NCBI RefSeq assembly: GCF_030272615.1
Contig: NC_081412.1
Span: 474,346,157 to 474,410,156, forward strand
Reading direction: 5' to 3'
DNA length: 64,000 nt
DNA from: Cryptomeria japonica
Taxonomy: Eukaryota > Streptophyta > Pinopsida > Cupressales > Cupressaceae
The position numbers and the translations under genes were made by a program. The notes below the pieces were generated by a model, which worked only from the letters and a program-made list of their open reading frames with translations, had not been told where the DNA came from and searched no databases. The stretch's first letter is position 1; each line of letters begins with the position of its first letter. Shown here one piece after another: positions 23,072-35,389 of this stretch.

Positions 23072-26000
23072 TTTTTTTTAAAGATAACAACAACATATTA
23101 CACTACACTAATTCCATAATTCCATAATTAAATAATTAATTACATACATAAATTGAATATATCAATGAAGTGCATGAATGGAAACAACTATATGAAAAGT
23201 TAACATTATTAACTTCATTACAACATTAAATAAGGTAATAAGCAACATCAATAAATGTTCAATGTCCATATAAAATGTACACCAATGTCCATATAAAATG
23301 AACACCAATGTCTCCTTATCAACATTACATAGATCATCATAAGACTACATATAGCATCATGTACAAGTATCCTATCACAAATATACATCATCTGCTACAA
23401 ATTGAAAATTGTGAAGTACAACTACTCCATCATACAAGATCTAGAGAAATAGAATTAATCAACATGCTGCACAAACATCCAATGGAAGAAAAGGTATCAA
23501 CCACTCAACCATGTGCAACCATAAGGAACCACCCCCTATGCCTGGAGAATGATATAAGGATCCACACAAACTAAGCTTAGACTGACACCTAACTCCTAAA
23601 GAACATAATAAAATAACATAACAAAGATATGTTAACACAAGACATAGCCTCAAATAAAACAAAGAGTAAAGCCATCAACTTCCATAAAAAGAAGGCTAAG
23701 ACCAAGGATACACATGTAGGGGAAAGTGTCATTGCATATTATCATCAAGGTTTCCCTAGCAATCTCTCTGGATCCTAGCGCCAAGAGACACCCATGTGGA
23801 ACCAGCTCAAGCTCTCATGAAGACAAGGGAGTATAGTCATGCCATCAAGGCCTTCCCAATCTCATCCTAAGTCTATACTAGAACTCTAGAGCACGAGTGG
23901 TGGATCACAATAATTTTTTATGTTATTAATGTGAAAACTACACAGATCCTAAATAGATTAATTAAGGTTTTTGCTTCTTTACAAATAACTTCAAACAAGA
24001 TTCCCTAGCAACCACACATAGGCCCTGGCACTCATTTGGAAGCCACTTCCCCTAATAATCTTGTATTATCTAGGGTAGAAAACCAATCATCAAAATATCT
24101 CATAATAATCTATAATGCATGATCCAATGGTTCCCATAATACAAACTGAACCATTACAAAAGTCTGATTTTCTCAACACAACATAATTCCAAGAGAGCAT
24201 AGCTTATGCAATATCAAGAATATCACAAATTCCATCCAAAGGACAAATGAATCATTTCTAGGAAAACATCACAATAATCTCAAGTCCAAAAATCAAGTCT
24301 TTCGTTTGACATAGATTGGCAAAAACAATTCAAAATTCCAAAAATTATCAATATATCAAAATTCACTAGATTAGTACCTCTGATCAATGTTTTAGCACAT
24401 TTACTTAATAAAAAAAATACTTTTACAATTACTTTCAGTGCTTATACAACTTAGCATAGCACATACAAAATATGTTTTAGTACCTTTGAAACACAGTTTA
24501 GCACATACAATGCACAATATAGTGCATTTAATAAATGGAATGGCACAAATGAAATATATAATAGCGCATTTACAAAATGGCAAAATACGACATCAAGAAG
24601 GATAAATTCTGAAATCAAAATTTCCAAATTGGCGGAAGTCCACGTGTTGGAAAACGTGCTCTTAGAAATGGGGGCCCGTATTTGCTTTGGGCCCCTAAGG
24701 CAAAAAGTAACGGGGGCCCGAAGTGAAACTAAACGGACCCCCATTTTATTCTCAAATGAGCGCCCACTTGAAAATGAAATGGGGTCCCATTTTTAAATCC
24801 AATATTACCCATTTTTTTTCGTGCGTATTTTGTCATTTTTGGACAATAAAGGTAATTTTAGGAACAGGCCCCCATTTTGTGGAAGTTGATTCCACAATCT
24901 GCCACTTGCCTCGGGATTAGGTCTGAGATGGGCCTGGGATGGCCACACCTAAGACATGGACCTGCAAATTCAAATCTCCATGATTGAAAGCACAAATATG
25001 AACTTCTCAAATAGTTTATGTGCCTCTAATTAGATAATTTTAATACAAAATTAAAACCCATTTCATATTATACTCTCTAGATTCTAAATATGTAAATTTA
25101 TTTAAAAATTAATTATTTTAACTATTTTTCATTTAATTTATACTAGATCGGGTCCATAAACTTGAAATATTAACTAATTTTGTTAATTTAATAACTTTTT
25201 TATTTTAATGGATTTTGAAAAAAAAGTATATGTCATCAATCTACACAAAATTCTTTTCTATTTAAAAAAAATCAAAAAATGTTAACTTTATGTCAAATTT
25301 TTAAAAAGATAATTACGGTAATTAAAAAATTAATAAAAACAAATATTTTGAAAACAAATATAGAAAAATATGCTCATTAATCTTCAGTGTGTTACAAACC
25401 ATTTCCCAAAATGGTTTGAGAAAATAATTTTAATTGTGTCAAAAAGTGTGGGTCGTACACATGCATGGTATGGTCCTAAAATAGGAATTTTTAAAACATA
25501 GTTTTTAGAACTCCATTCAAAAAGTTATTTTTTATTATGTGGGTATTAAAATAAATTACATATTTGGAAAATAGACTCAGAGGGATATCTTTTATATTAC
25601 TCACTTTTTCCAAGATTCAATCTCCAAGTGTTTCAAAATTTAAGCTCAAGTGAGATGAAACCTGAAAATCAAGGAAAACACTTTCACTTTTTGGCCAAAA
25701 ATTGGACTCATTTCATTGCACTGTCCCCCAAGATAACTCCAAATCAACACTCAGAATGATTCGAGAAGAAAGCAACACTATCATAGAAGAACAAATGAGT
25801 ATCTTACAAAAGAGAAAGTGAATTCAAGGCAAGAATTTCAGGATATAGGAAAATTACATATCTGAAAACAAACCCCAATGAACACCAATTACAGAATAAT
25901 CATTTCTCACACCTAAAGGAGTGATACTTATATAAGGCACATAGATAAACTCTCAACATACAATATACCCATAATTTGAAAGCAAGGTCCAGAAATAAAC

Positions 26001-26973
26001 TATAGAGGGCGATTCTTTCTAATAAACAAAAGTACACACACGCAAAACTAATCTCATCAACAATCTGAAATTTTCCCCATACATATTAATTATAATTTTG
26101 ATTATATATTTTTTCCAATTTTTTCCCAAAACACCAGAAAATAAGTGCAAACATGAAGAAGACAGTCTTTCCATTCTTAAAATAAAGATATAAAATAAAC
26201 TTCAGGAAATAAAAATCTCCGACTTGGAATATAGAAGAAAGTTCTAAATTGGAGTAATAATTGAAGACACAACCACAATCTAGAAATCCACAATGAATAA
26301 ATAAATCTTCCAATACGCTATTCGCAATGAAGAAATGCAAAGAAAATATCTTCGGAATGTAAAAGCAAATCTCCTCTCAAATTCACCAAAATTATTCAAA
26401 GCCACAATAATGGCAATAACCTCTTCCAAAATATCACACACCTCTAAAATCCAACCAATGCTAAGAATAATGCAAAAACTCTCTTAAAAATTCTTGAAAA
26501 ATCCTAAATAAAAGTTAAAAGAAAAATTCTAAAAATAATAATTGTAATTCACAAAAATATTGCATGCATAAAAACTCAATCCAAAATTTGATGCAAAGCA
26601 TAAGGCTCACTCTAGTTCCACCTTCAAAAAGAAAAATAAAATAATTAAAAATAATAATTACTAAATAAAGGATCCCAATTAATCAATAAAGCAAATTAAA
26701 ATAAAATGAAAGAATAAATAATTAATTAACAATTTTAAATATAAAATCTCCAAATAAAATAATCGATTAAAATCTCAATTAAATAATAAAATAAATAAAT
26801 GAGTAATTTAATAAATTAAATTTCCAGAAACGCTCCAACAATAATTTCTAATTAAAATAATTTATTTAATAAATATTAATCTCACAATGAATATTATTTA
26901 TTATAACATTATTAAAATTAATTACCACAATATAACCAACCCATATAATAATTAAATAAACATCACATGACAA
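23072..26973. other. Dispersed repeat copy A, first part
   Basis: No coding frame is supported. Segments around 23500-24080 share ordered short blocks with 38000-38520, for example GGAACCACCCC, AGTGTCATTGCAT and a CCTAGCAATCTCTC-type motif. Beyond 29367 further blocks resemble 40600-40830. Together these suggest two old copies of one long repeat, probably retrotransposon LTR or non-coding internal sequence. A 24-bp direct repeat (CAATGTCCATATAAAATG) sits at 23262-23305. Confidence 0.4.
24645..24885. repeat. GGGGCCC-rich patch
   Basis: Within very AT-rich DNA, this stretch holds repeated GGGGGCCCG, GGGCCCC, GGACCCCCAT and GGGGTCCCAT motifs in both orientations, such as AATGGGGGCCCG against GGACCCCCATTTT. 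The inverted arrangement could fold. No gene or known element was recognised. Confidence 0.5.
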
Positions 26974-26992
26974 CTTAACCAAAATACTATCA

Positions 26993-27320
26993 CAATGGAA
27001 ATTTTGTTTTGGTTGTGGCACTCCCCTTGGGCTCACAGTCCAATCACTGAGTCGAACCCATAGGAGCTTTCCAGGTAATCTATCTTGCAAATAAAATGAA
27101 CTTAAAAAAATCTAGATTGAAGGTGATTCAAATAACATTATTGAGTGCCTTCTTGGAAAATCCTCCCCTTTCGTGGACTATAATAAGTTGGATAGAAGAA
27201 GCTAAATCTCTCTTCTCCAAATATGATGAGGTTAGAATTTCCCATGCCTTTAGGGAAGCTAAAAAGGTGGTTGACTATTTCACCAATGAAGGGGTCAAGC
27301 ACATGGGCCGACGGACGTCA
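26993..27320 (+). pseudogene. LINE-type RNase H remnant, frameshifted
   Basis: Across shifting frames the sequence shows a VALPLGSQSN-like strand, an aligned A-helix segment near 27060, an EGDSNNIIECL motif near 27117-27150 carrying the conserved catalytic Asp, and REAKKVVDYFTNEG near 27255-27300, which matches the REAN-x-AD-LAN-G end of plant LINE RNase H domains. Only the C-terminal two-thirds is present because the element is cut at 26990. Frameshifts and stops show it is dead. Confidence 0.6.
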
Positions 27321-27663
27321 CGGGCCTATAGTGAACTGGGAGTTAACATTAGATCCTTAATCAACTATGATGTCACTCATGGGAAAAAAAAAAATTTAAT
27401 TATGATGAAGCAAAGTAGAGATTGGTATTGTGTCATCATTTGATATGGTGGTGGCACCTTAATTATCTCTATGGGTTGCGAGGGCTGGCATGTATTGTGG
27501 GTGCTTTGGTTTTTTTGGTGGCTCTCTATTCTGTTCATTTGCTCTATGATCAACCAAAGAAAATTTTGTGAGAAGATGGGGGGAAGCAGAAAGAGGGTTG
27601 AGCCAAACAATTGTGAAAAGCACAAAAAAAAATTGAATGTCTCGAGGCATATTGAGAGGGGGG

Positions 27664-29140
27664 GCTGAGTCCTTTCCTCGAGAAGCTCCATGGTGCTAAC
27701 CCAGAAATTATAGTATTTTGCTAAAAAGTGGAAGGATGAAGGAATTGTTCTCTCTAGGAGGAAGGTAAAGATAGATGAGAATTTCATTGGGGAAATCATT
27801 GGGCTCTCCACAAAGGGGGTGAATTTATTTCGTGACAAAAAAAATTTAGATGAAGCAATCATCAAATTTCTCAAAACTGATGAGGAAAGGCAAGTGCTGG
27901 TCAAAATTTCTAATAGTTATTTTGATGTTGGGAAGGTAAAGACGCTATGGAGGGAGGTGCTCAGAGTTATCAAGAAATACATCATGGTGGATGGCAGATT
28001 TACTAGAGTTTACGACTGCCATTTTTCCCTCCTCAATCATTTTTGACGCAAGGTGAGGATTTCATTTCCTTACTACTTGTTTTTCTCTTTGAAACATAGT
28101 ATTAAGAAACATCGAAAAATCCCGAGGAAGTATCATGTCTTGCATGCTGGCCTTATTCAGTTAATCCATGAGAATTTTGAAAATATGTCGGTCCTGTCTA
28201 ACCCCATTTTGGCTCCGATCTTAGAAGGATATAATACTGATATTAGTATGTCTGAGGACAAAGGTGAATGGGCCACTGAATGGGAAGAGGAAGAGTCTCC
28301 CTCCTCCAATAATGTGTCGAAGAAAACCCCACAGAGCAAGCCTTCACATAAAAAATTTACCTCTATGAAAACCCTCATTGGCACTTCTCAGAAAGCTAAA
28401 AAGAAGGAGAAGGCCCCCCCAAGGAAAATTTCTTATTTTGAGGATTCTCTGGTGGATTCCTCTACTACCCCAGATTCCACTGATGGCTCCTATACATATT
28501 ACCCTCCCACTAATAGAGAAAATAGGCCCAGATTCCCTAGAGATCTCAAACCTAAAGGCCACTACTTCAAGTCTGGTCGGGAATTTCCTTATGACATACT
28601 GGAAATAGCCAGAAATGGAGCTATTGAATTCTTTAGGATTGTTAAGTGGGGTTTTCATGAGATAAAGGACCTTAAAATAAAGAAAAGGACTGTCTCTACT
28701 AAGTTGGATGATATGTAAGCTAATAGGGTTCCTTAGAATGTAGTTGGGGTTTGGTGGATTGAGGAAGAGAAGATGTCAATGGACGAGTTCCTTCAAATAA
28801 CAATTGAGCTCATCAATAAGATGAAGAAGGCAAACGAGAAAAATATTAAGCATTTGGAAGGGGAAATTGGCAAAATTTGGGAAACTATAAACACCATCAT
28901 GAAGCATAGCCATAAAATCATGAAGAATTTTGCTACTACTATGAGCACCTTGGTGGATAAGCTAGGAAAAACCTAGTAGGGGATCTTGTTCATGGACTTG
29001 GAAGTTGACAAAGACAGAAGCCAAAAAGAGGATTTTGACGCCTTGAAGAGAACTAGAGCCAACCTAAAGAGAAAAGTGGATTCTTCGCCTCAGAAGATCT
29101 AGGAGTTGAAGAAGGTGACTCGAGAGATGATTAACCTTGA
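27664..29140 (+). pseudogene. Unidentified retroelement ORF (about 490 codons) 3' of the LINE RNase H
   Basis: From 27664 the frame reads an FLEKLHGANPEIIV-type start, shifts by one near 27715, then stays in one frame to about 29140 with only a few stops (28044 TGA, 28716 TAA, then TAG codons). The N-terminal 150 residues are globular and charged and contain WREVLRVIKKY and ISFPYYLFFSLKHS. A Ser/Lys/Pro-rich low-complexity middle follows (28240-28480), then a helical coiled-coil region (28770-28960). The first part resembles the putative transposon-associated proteins seen in many plant genomes; I cannot name the family with certainty. Its place between RNase H and the 3' target duplication implies it moved with the LINE, as a third ORF or as co-mobilised sequence. 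Confidence 0.5.
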
Positions 29141-29519
29141 AGCTGAGATTGCTGATACCTTAAAGTCCTTAGGTTATCTTTGTCTGTCTAGTGTTGGCAT
29201 TTTCCTGACTTCAAGTTTGTTGTTTCTATCCTTTTTTTGTTTGTTTTGCGGCTTTCCTTTCTTAATGAGCTTTGTTTGAATATTTTTATCTAGCTTGTAA
29301 ACTCTGTGGTTTCAGGTCCCTATAAAACCCATTTTTTCCTTAATCAAAATCTTAACCAAAATACTAGAACTGAAAAGGTATCAACCAGGCCTAGAATGTG
29401 ATAGGACATTATATCATTCTTTGTTTTCAACTTGTCATTAGGATTTGAGACACGCTTAGAGTTGTGAAGCTAGGTCAAGTTGATGTCTAGCACCTACAAT
29501 CCTTCATAACATCAAATGT

Positions 29520-29615
29520 CTATGCACAACACACACACACACACACACATGTATACATGTATACACATATACACATATATATTATATATAAATACATACA
29601 TATATTTATATATAA

Positions 29616-29683
<68 letters not shown>

Positions 29684-29872
29684 GATATATATGTATATGT
29701 ATAGATATACATATACATATACATATACATATATATATATATATACATGCATACATATGTATATATATAAATATATACATACATATATGTATATATATAT
29801 ACACACATACACACACACACATATATATACACACACACACATATATATACATATGTACATATATATATATGC
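29520..29872. repeat. Compound CA / TATG / TA microsatellite
   Basis: Runs of (AC)n, (TATATG)n and (TA)n alternate over 350 bp. The frames across it encode only His-Ile-Tyr-Val-Cys alternations and are artefacts. It lies where repeat copy B has only a short CATGCATATATACAATAT (40725), suggesting local expansion in copy A. Confidence 0.95.
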
Positions 29873-31968
29873 ACACTAGTGAAAAGAGAATTGCAATGCC
29901 ACACCCCGCTGACAATGAGTGGTATGACATCATCTCTTCCACAAATATAGATACGTCATAATGAATACACATCAACAATAACATCAAGATCATCATCATG
30001 TCCATTGTAATCATGAATTAATGTTAACACATACCATGATAACATTATAACTAAACATAAACCATTGAATACACATAAATATCCAAACATTAATCTCAAC
30101 ATCAGCATAGTCCATAATGTATCATCTACCAACATGTAATAACTATCATCCACTAGAATCATCAAACAAAAAGAAAGCCATAACATCCACTGAGAGTATC
30201 ATAAATGTGTTCTCAACAAGTCCATTAATGTCTAACAATGCATCAAAATAAAAGTGTATCGAAGAGGGACACTACATTATAAGCATGGTGGGGGTTGGAT
30301 TAAGGTATTTTTACCCTCTTGCGTGTCATAATGGGACTAAGTCAACATGAAAATCCTTATCAACACATATATTGTAGTCAAACCACAAGAATCCATAAGT
30401 TAATAACTTCCTCCTAAAGGAATCTCAAATATAGAAAAATACGTTATGAAATTCATAAATAAGTACAATCTTAGAAAATGGACATGTTCTCTTTGAAATG
30501 AATAGAAAGAAGAAAGATAGAAGATGAAAGAAAGGTTTTAGTTTTTTGTTTCCACATAAAATTTATTACAAATGTAATGTAATAAAAGTTATGCAATCAA
30601 TTAACCACCTAATCAAGTGCAAGTACATAAGAAATAATATTTAGAATTAATTTCATCTAGATCAAAAGTATATGGAAGCTTAAGACATGTCAAGTTCACA
30701 AAAATGAAATAATGGGAAATGAGATCCTTAGAATAATCAAATGTAATATAAAAGATCACAAATCCTTTCATAATATTGGAAAACGAACAAGCCTAAGTAC
30801 TATACTCAATATAGAGCTAAGCATTGGGATTTTAACCATTTTTTGTAAAACAATGAGACAATATAAAGTGTTAATATGAAATAGTATAAAAATAGAAAAA
30901 TAACTATATTTAATAGTTTTTAGAAGATACAAAATGAAAATACCAATGTTGATGTATATTTGAGATGAGGATATAGTAGTAATTTGTAACTAAAATTTGA
31001 AGTAAACTTTCCTAGGTAAAAGAATTGATCAGCCTAGTCTTGAGGTGACAAAGGCTTCAAGGGAATATCATAAATGAAATTTGGAAGCTTTATGCACCTA
31101 TCTCCCAAAAATATGGGTCACTATATTAGGACATGGGTGTAGAGTGCCCTAGTGTAAGGGTTATTTTCCTTCTATAGTCTTAACATTTTCTATCTCTATC
31201 TTCTTTGTTCACCTATAGCTTTCTCACTATCAAATTTGTACCTACATAGACAAAATAGGGAAAAATTATTGTTTTGTATAGGAGCTTGGCTAAGTCAAAT
31301 CTCATGTTAGTTCCCTAACTTCCATACCGAATAATGATGTGATAGGAGTGTGTGTGCTCACAAGGGAAGAGGCTAAACAAATGATAAAATACTGAAATGA
31401 CATGATATTAGCTCAAGTATGAAAGACTCTCATGGAGTATCACACAAGAGTTGATGTGATGCTCATGAACTTCCACAATATTTTTAGTGCCCTCTTTCAA
31501 TATGAAAATACATAAAATCTATGATCATGATAGTAGTAGAAAACTTGGATACTTGAATTATTTTCTCCTAGAACACATGTTTGTTCTTGAATGATTTGAC
31601 TTGCTCACTTAAGAATGTTGTTTTCTTATTTGAATATGCCATACTTTGAGATGTGAGGAGTTGTGTAAATATGCAACTTATACCTTTTTGAAATAACAAT
31701 TTATGGTAGGCCAACAAAGAAAGGTTGATTCATGCAAATTGCAATGACAATTTTCATCCTTAAAAAATTGATCATATTTTGTTAATATAGGGGAATTGGG
31801 CACCCTAGTCCTAGGAAAATGTGATAGCTAAAAGTAAGAGAATTGGAGAATAAACCAACTTTTTTTAAAAATCCTCAAATCAAGGATAATTATGCATGAA
31901 TTAGGCACACACACCAAAATGGGTTCTAAACCTAGTGTGAAATTATTGAGGTCAATAATTTATGACAC
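29873..31968. other. Dispersed repeat copy A, last part, then AT-rich DNA
   Basis: GAGAATTGCAATG at about 29886 corresponds to GAGAATCGCAACG at 40770 in copy B. After about 30200 no similarity or gene was recognised. Confidence 0.35.
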
Positions 31969-32102
31969 TACAACTGGGTAAGTGCACCAAGATGGTGAAT
32001 AGAAAAGTGGCCACATGCAAAAAAAATGAAAATTTTCATAACATGTGCGTGTTCTGGAAATTCAAATATATGCCTAGCCAAAAACAATTAAAAAAACAAA
32101 AA

Positions 32103-32330
32103 GTTCCTCAAAACCCATACGGGTTTTGAGGAACATTATATTTTATAATAAAAAATCAAAAGTTCCTCAAAACCCATACTGGTTTTGAGGAACATTATAT
32201 TTTATAATAAAAAAAACAAAATTTCCTCAAAACCCATACAACATTATACATTTTAGAAACCCGCGGGTTATGCAAAACTAGAAGTTTTTTGTCTTAGTTT
32301 TGCATAACCCGTACGAGTTATATAGAACTA
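32103..32330. repeat. Left array of hairpin repeats
   Basis: GTTCCTCAAAACCC, a 4-base loop ATAC, and GGGTTTTGAGGAAC (32103-32134) form a perfect 14-bp hairpin. It recurs 59 bp on (32162-32193, one mismatch) with a half copy at about 32223. Variants with AACCCGCGGGTT and AACCCGTACGAGTT follow to 32320, flanked by GCAAAACTAG/CTTAGTTTTGC arms. Confidence 0.85.
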
Positions 32331-32350
32331 GAAACCAAATAGGAAGTGGG

Positions 32351-32375
32351 GGGAGAGAGAGAGATAGGAAGAGGG

Positions 32376-32455
<80 letters not shown>

Positions 32456-32622
32456 GAAGAGAGGGATGGAATAGGATAAGGAGAGGGGGAGGGAGAGATA
32501 AGGGGATAGGGAGAGAGAGAGAGAGAGAGAGAGAGAGTAGGATAACAAGAGGGGGAGGGAGAGAGAGAGACATATAGAGAAGGGGATAGGAAGAGAGGGA
32601 GAGAGATAGCGAAATAAAGAGA

Positions 32623-32709
<87 letters not shown>

Positions 32710-32750
32710 ATGGAGGGAGAGGGAGAGAGGGAAAAGGAGAGGGGGAAAGG

Positions 32751-32789
<39 letters not shown>

Positions 32790-33037
32790 GGAAAAGGAGA
32801 GGGGGAGAGGGAGAGAGAGTTAAAGAGGGAGAGAGATAGGGATAGGAAGAGAGACAGACAGAGACAAAAACAGAGACAGAGAGAGACAGAGAGATAATAG
32901 GATAAGGAAAGGGGGTTGGAGGGAGAGGGAGAGAGAGGGAGATTGGGAAAAGGAGAGGTGGAAAGGGAGATGGGGGAGAAGGAGGGGGAGGGGGGAGAAA
33001 GAGAGAGAAGGGGGAGGGGGTGAGAATAGGATAGGAT

Positions 33038-33093
<56 letters not shown>

Positions 33094-33215
33094 ATAGAGA
33101 GAGAGAGCAGGAGGAGGCGAGGGTGAGAGACATGAGGTAGAGTGAGAACGAGAAGGAGAAAAGGGTGAGAGACTCGACAAAGAGAGAAGTGTGAGGGGGA
33201 GAGAGATGAGATAGA
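32351..33215. repeat. (GA)n polypurine tract, about 0.87 kb
   Basis: Nearly uninterrupted purines on the plus strand, mostly GA dinucleotides with GGGGGA interruptions. It lies between the two hairpin arrays. The long Ser-Leu-Pro frames on the minus strand are repeat artefacts. Confidence 0.95.
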
Positions 33216-33439
33216 ACTCAAGGAGGATAATTAGGGATTAGAATAGACAAATACAGTGATGGGGAAGGAAGATGAGAGAGAGAGAAAAATAAGGGAGACA
33301 TGCATGTATACAAACATATATACATATAGCTATATTAATATATGCATATAGATATGCATATATACATACATAAACACATATTATATGTGTATGTCTATAC
33401 ATATGTGTAGTAAATGCTAAGTTTACAAGCATACTTTAT

Positions 33440-33665
33440 TATGTCTTCATAACTTGTACAGGTTTTGTGAAACACAAAATAATGGTTTTAGTTCTACATA
33501 ACCTGTACGGGTTATGTATAACTATGAATAGTTCTTTTTTTTTTCCAAAACCCGTGCAGGTTATGAAGAACTGTGAATAGTACTTTTTGCTTTTCAAAAC
33601 CAGTGCAGGTTATGAAGAACTGTGAATAGTACTTTTTGTTTTTCAAAACTCGTGTAGGTTTTGGC
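33440..33665. repeat. Right array of palindromic repeats
   Basis: Five variants of the motif AACCCGTRCRGGTT occur (about 33450, 33497, 33550, 33598, 33647). Three are in 49-bp tandem units with TTATGAAGAACTGTGAATAG. The array mirrors the left hairpin array across the GA tract. Confidence 0.8.
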
Positions 33666-34542
33666 TTGGTAAGAGGGTTGGAAAATGACCCTAAGGCTTG
33701 CAAGCCCATTTCCCCCCATTTTTGTCCCTTTACATGTTTTTTCATCTTCCAACATGATTTCTCGACTTTGTCATCATCAAGTTTACAAATGATCAAGTGG
33801 GTATCTCTAAAATTACAACCATAATCTCACACATCTTCTTTGTTTTCTAACTATATAATTTTTTCTATTTTTGGAAAACATTAGCATAGTAAACTTTAAT
33901 TTTCTTTACCAGTGCCTTGACAGTCCTCACAGACATATGTCTACCATTTTTTTTATAACTTTTTATATACATGACCAAATTCAAAATAAATTACATATTA
34001 TTATTCTACACTAGATTCTATACACTTTTTAAAAAAAAAAATTCATTTTTGATTATTTTGATGCATGTTATACCTAGTGCACGAACAAGTACCAAATTTT
34101 CAAGATGCGGTCACTTCAAAAAATCATAAAAAAAAATACTCAACGGAAAATTACAAAAAAATACACAACTTCTATATCTCACTCTTACCTATCATCCTAC
34201 AAAAGGGTTTTTCAAACTAGTAAATCTAACTAAAATTTTGTGCAGTGCATGAAAACAGCTATGTTATATTTTTCTAAAAAAATCAGGAACATTTTTTTGT
34301 ACATGAAAGGTTTGACCCTTGTAATCTTATCCAATTTTAAAAAAACTTTAGTAGTTTAGAAACTAGATTTAGAGCATTACAATTCTTATTCTTTTCTCAA
34401 CTCCTATTTTTTAGTGCATGACCTTCAAATATCTCTTTGAAGTTCAGGTTTACCCATTTTTAGGAAAAAAAAAAAAAAAGAAGAAAGTGGCCACTTATAC
34501 CCCACTTTTTGTTCACCATCTTGGTGCACTTACCCAACTATA

Positions 34543-35385
34543 AGTTTTTAATAAAACTACTTAGATTATCTTTTAAGTATTGTGTATTATTTTATTATAG
34601 GCATGCCAATTTAATTACTATTCCCAAAGATCCCCCTATCCCCTTCACACTCTAACTTGATTAAAAGTCTGAAAATCATAAAAAAAAATCAAAAACTATA
34701 GTTCCAAGAAAAATAGAAAAACTTAATGTTCCACTAAGGGGTTTTTAAAAAAAAATCTACACACTCTATCTTCTAATTTGTGGAACTTCTATCTTTTCAA
34801 ACACTTTATATTAATTTTTTGTCCCATATGTTTTCCTCCCCTTGTATAATTAAACTACTTTCTTATGTATCTAGTAACATACCCACATGCATTCTAGGTG
34901 GAGGTAGCAAATTTTGTATGTATTTTATAGGTATAAATGCACTAGTAGCATTTTTTAGTTGAAAATTTTGTTACATATATTTTATTATTTTGAAGACAAA
35001 TGCATACTTATGTCTCTCTTCTATGGTGGAGTGTTTACTTGGAAGGGTTTACCTATGTAACCTACTATCCTATTATGATCAAATAAAGTGAGAGAGAGAC
35101 CAAACCCTTACATAGAAACCAAATGACATGAAAGTAACATAACTATGTTGTGTTTGATTTACATATTTATCCATAGAAATATATTAATGCATAGTTAATA
35201 TTGTATTAATAAAAACCACATTCACATAATTTTTAGAGCCTATTAATACTGGAACAATTAATATCACCCCTAAAGGTAATGATCCATGTCAAATTAATAG
35301 TAGGAAGTTTATCACCTCATTCTACATTTAATATATTATTTTACTAAAATTATTGCATTGAGAATGTGAAAGGTTTTTCCTAATG
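34543..35385. other. AT-rich spacer
   Basis: No gene or repeat recognised; stop codons are dense in every frame. Confidence 0.4.
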
Positions 35386-35389
35386 TCAT

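Larger units (their letters stand above)
26990..29350 (+). mobile_element. 5'-truncated LINE insertion carrying a downstream ORF
   Basis: The 2361-bp segment between the 16-bp duplications starts inside an RNase H domain and continues through a second coding region. Truncation at the 5' end is normal for LINEs. The 3' end is AT-rich (ATTTTTTCCTTAATCAAAAT) without a long poly(A) tail. The insertion lies inside dispersed repeat copy A, so it is younger than that repeat. Confidence 0.65.
26974..29366. repeat. 16-bp target site duplication of a LINE insertion
   Basis: CTTAACCAAAATACTA occurs at 26974-26989 and again at 29351-29366, exactly bracketing the retroelement-coding segment. Long, variable-length duplications are the mark of target-primed reverse transcription. 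Confidence 0.8.
31971..34540. mobile_element. 2.57-kb non-autonomous TIR element with TA target site
   Basis: The left end CAACTGGGTAAGTGCACCAA continues into GATGGTGAA; the right end is its inverted counterpart (TTCACCATCTTGGTGCAC then TTACCCAACTA). About 30 bp match with few differences, and AGTGGCCAC occurs further in at both ends in inverted orientation. TA flanks both sides (31969-31970, 34541-34542), the target site expected of Tc1/mariner-like elements. No transposase frame survives inside. Interior content is palindrome arrays and a long GA tract. Superfamily assignment is inference from target site and TIR form. Confidence 0.65.

Noticed and set aside
22553-23119. 188-codon frame
   Set aside because: Lies within the 3' LTR of the gypsy element and crosses its end; the matching 5' LTR does not keep the frame.
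29512-30014. His/Ile/Tyr/Val/Cys-repeat frames up to 164 codons
   Set aside because: Translations of the compound CA/TATG/TA microsatellite.
31963-31980. CACTACAACTGGG read as a CACTA transposon end
   Set aside because: The right end of the element does not carry the inverse TAGTG, while TA flanks both ends, so a TA-target element fits better.
32278-33221. Long Ser/Leu/Pro frames (up to 300 codons) on the minus strand
   Set aside because: They are translations of the GA dinucleotide tract in all three frames.
32103-33665. CRISPR-like array of palindromic repeats
   Set aside because: Repeat spacing and unit sequence vary, there are no unique spacers of constant size, and the context is plant nuclear DNA.
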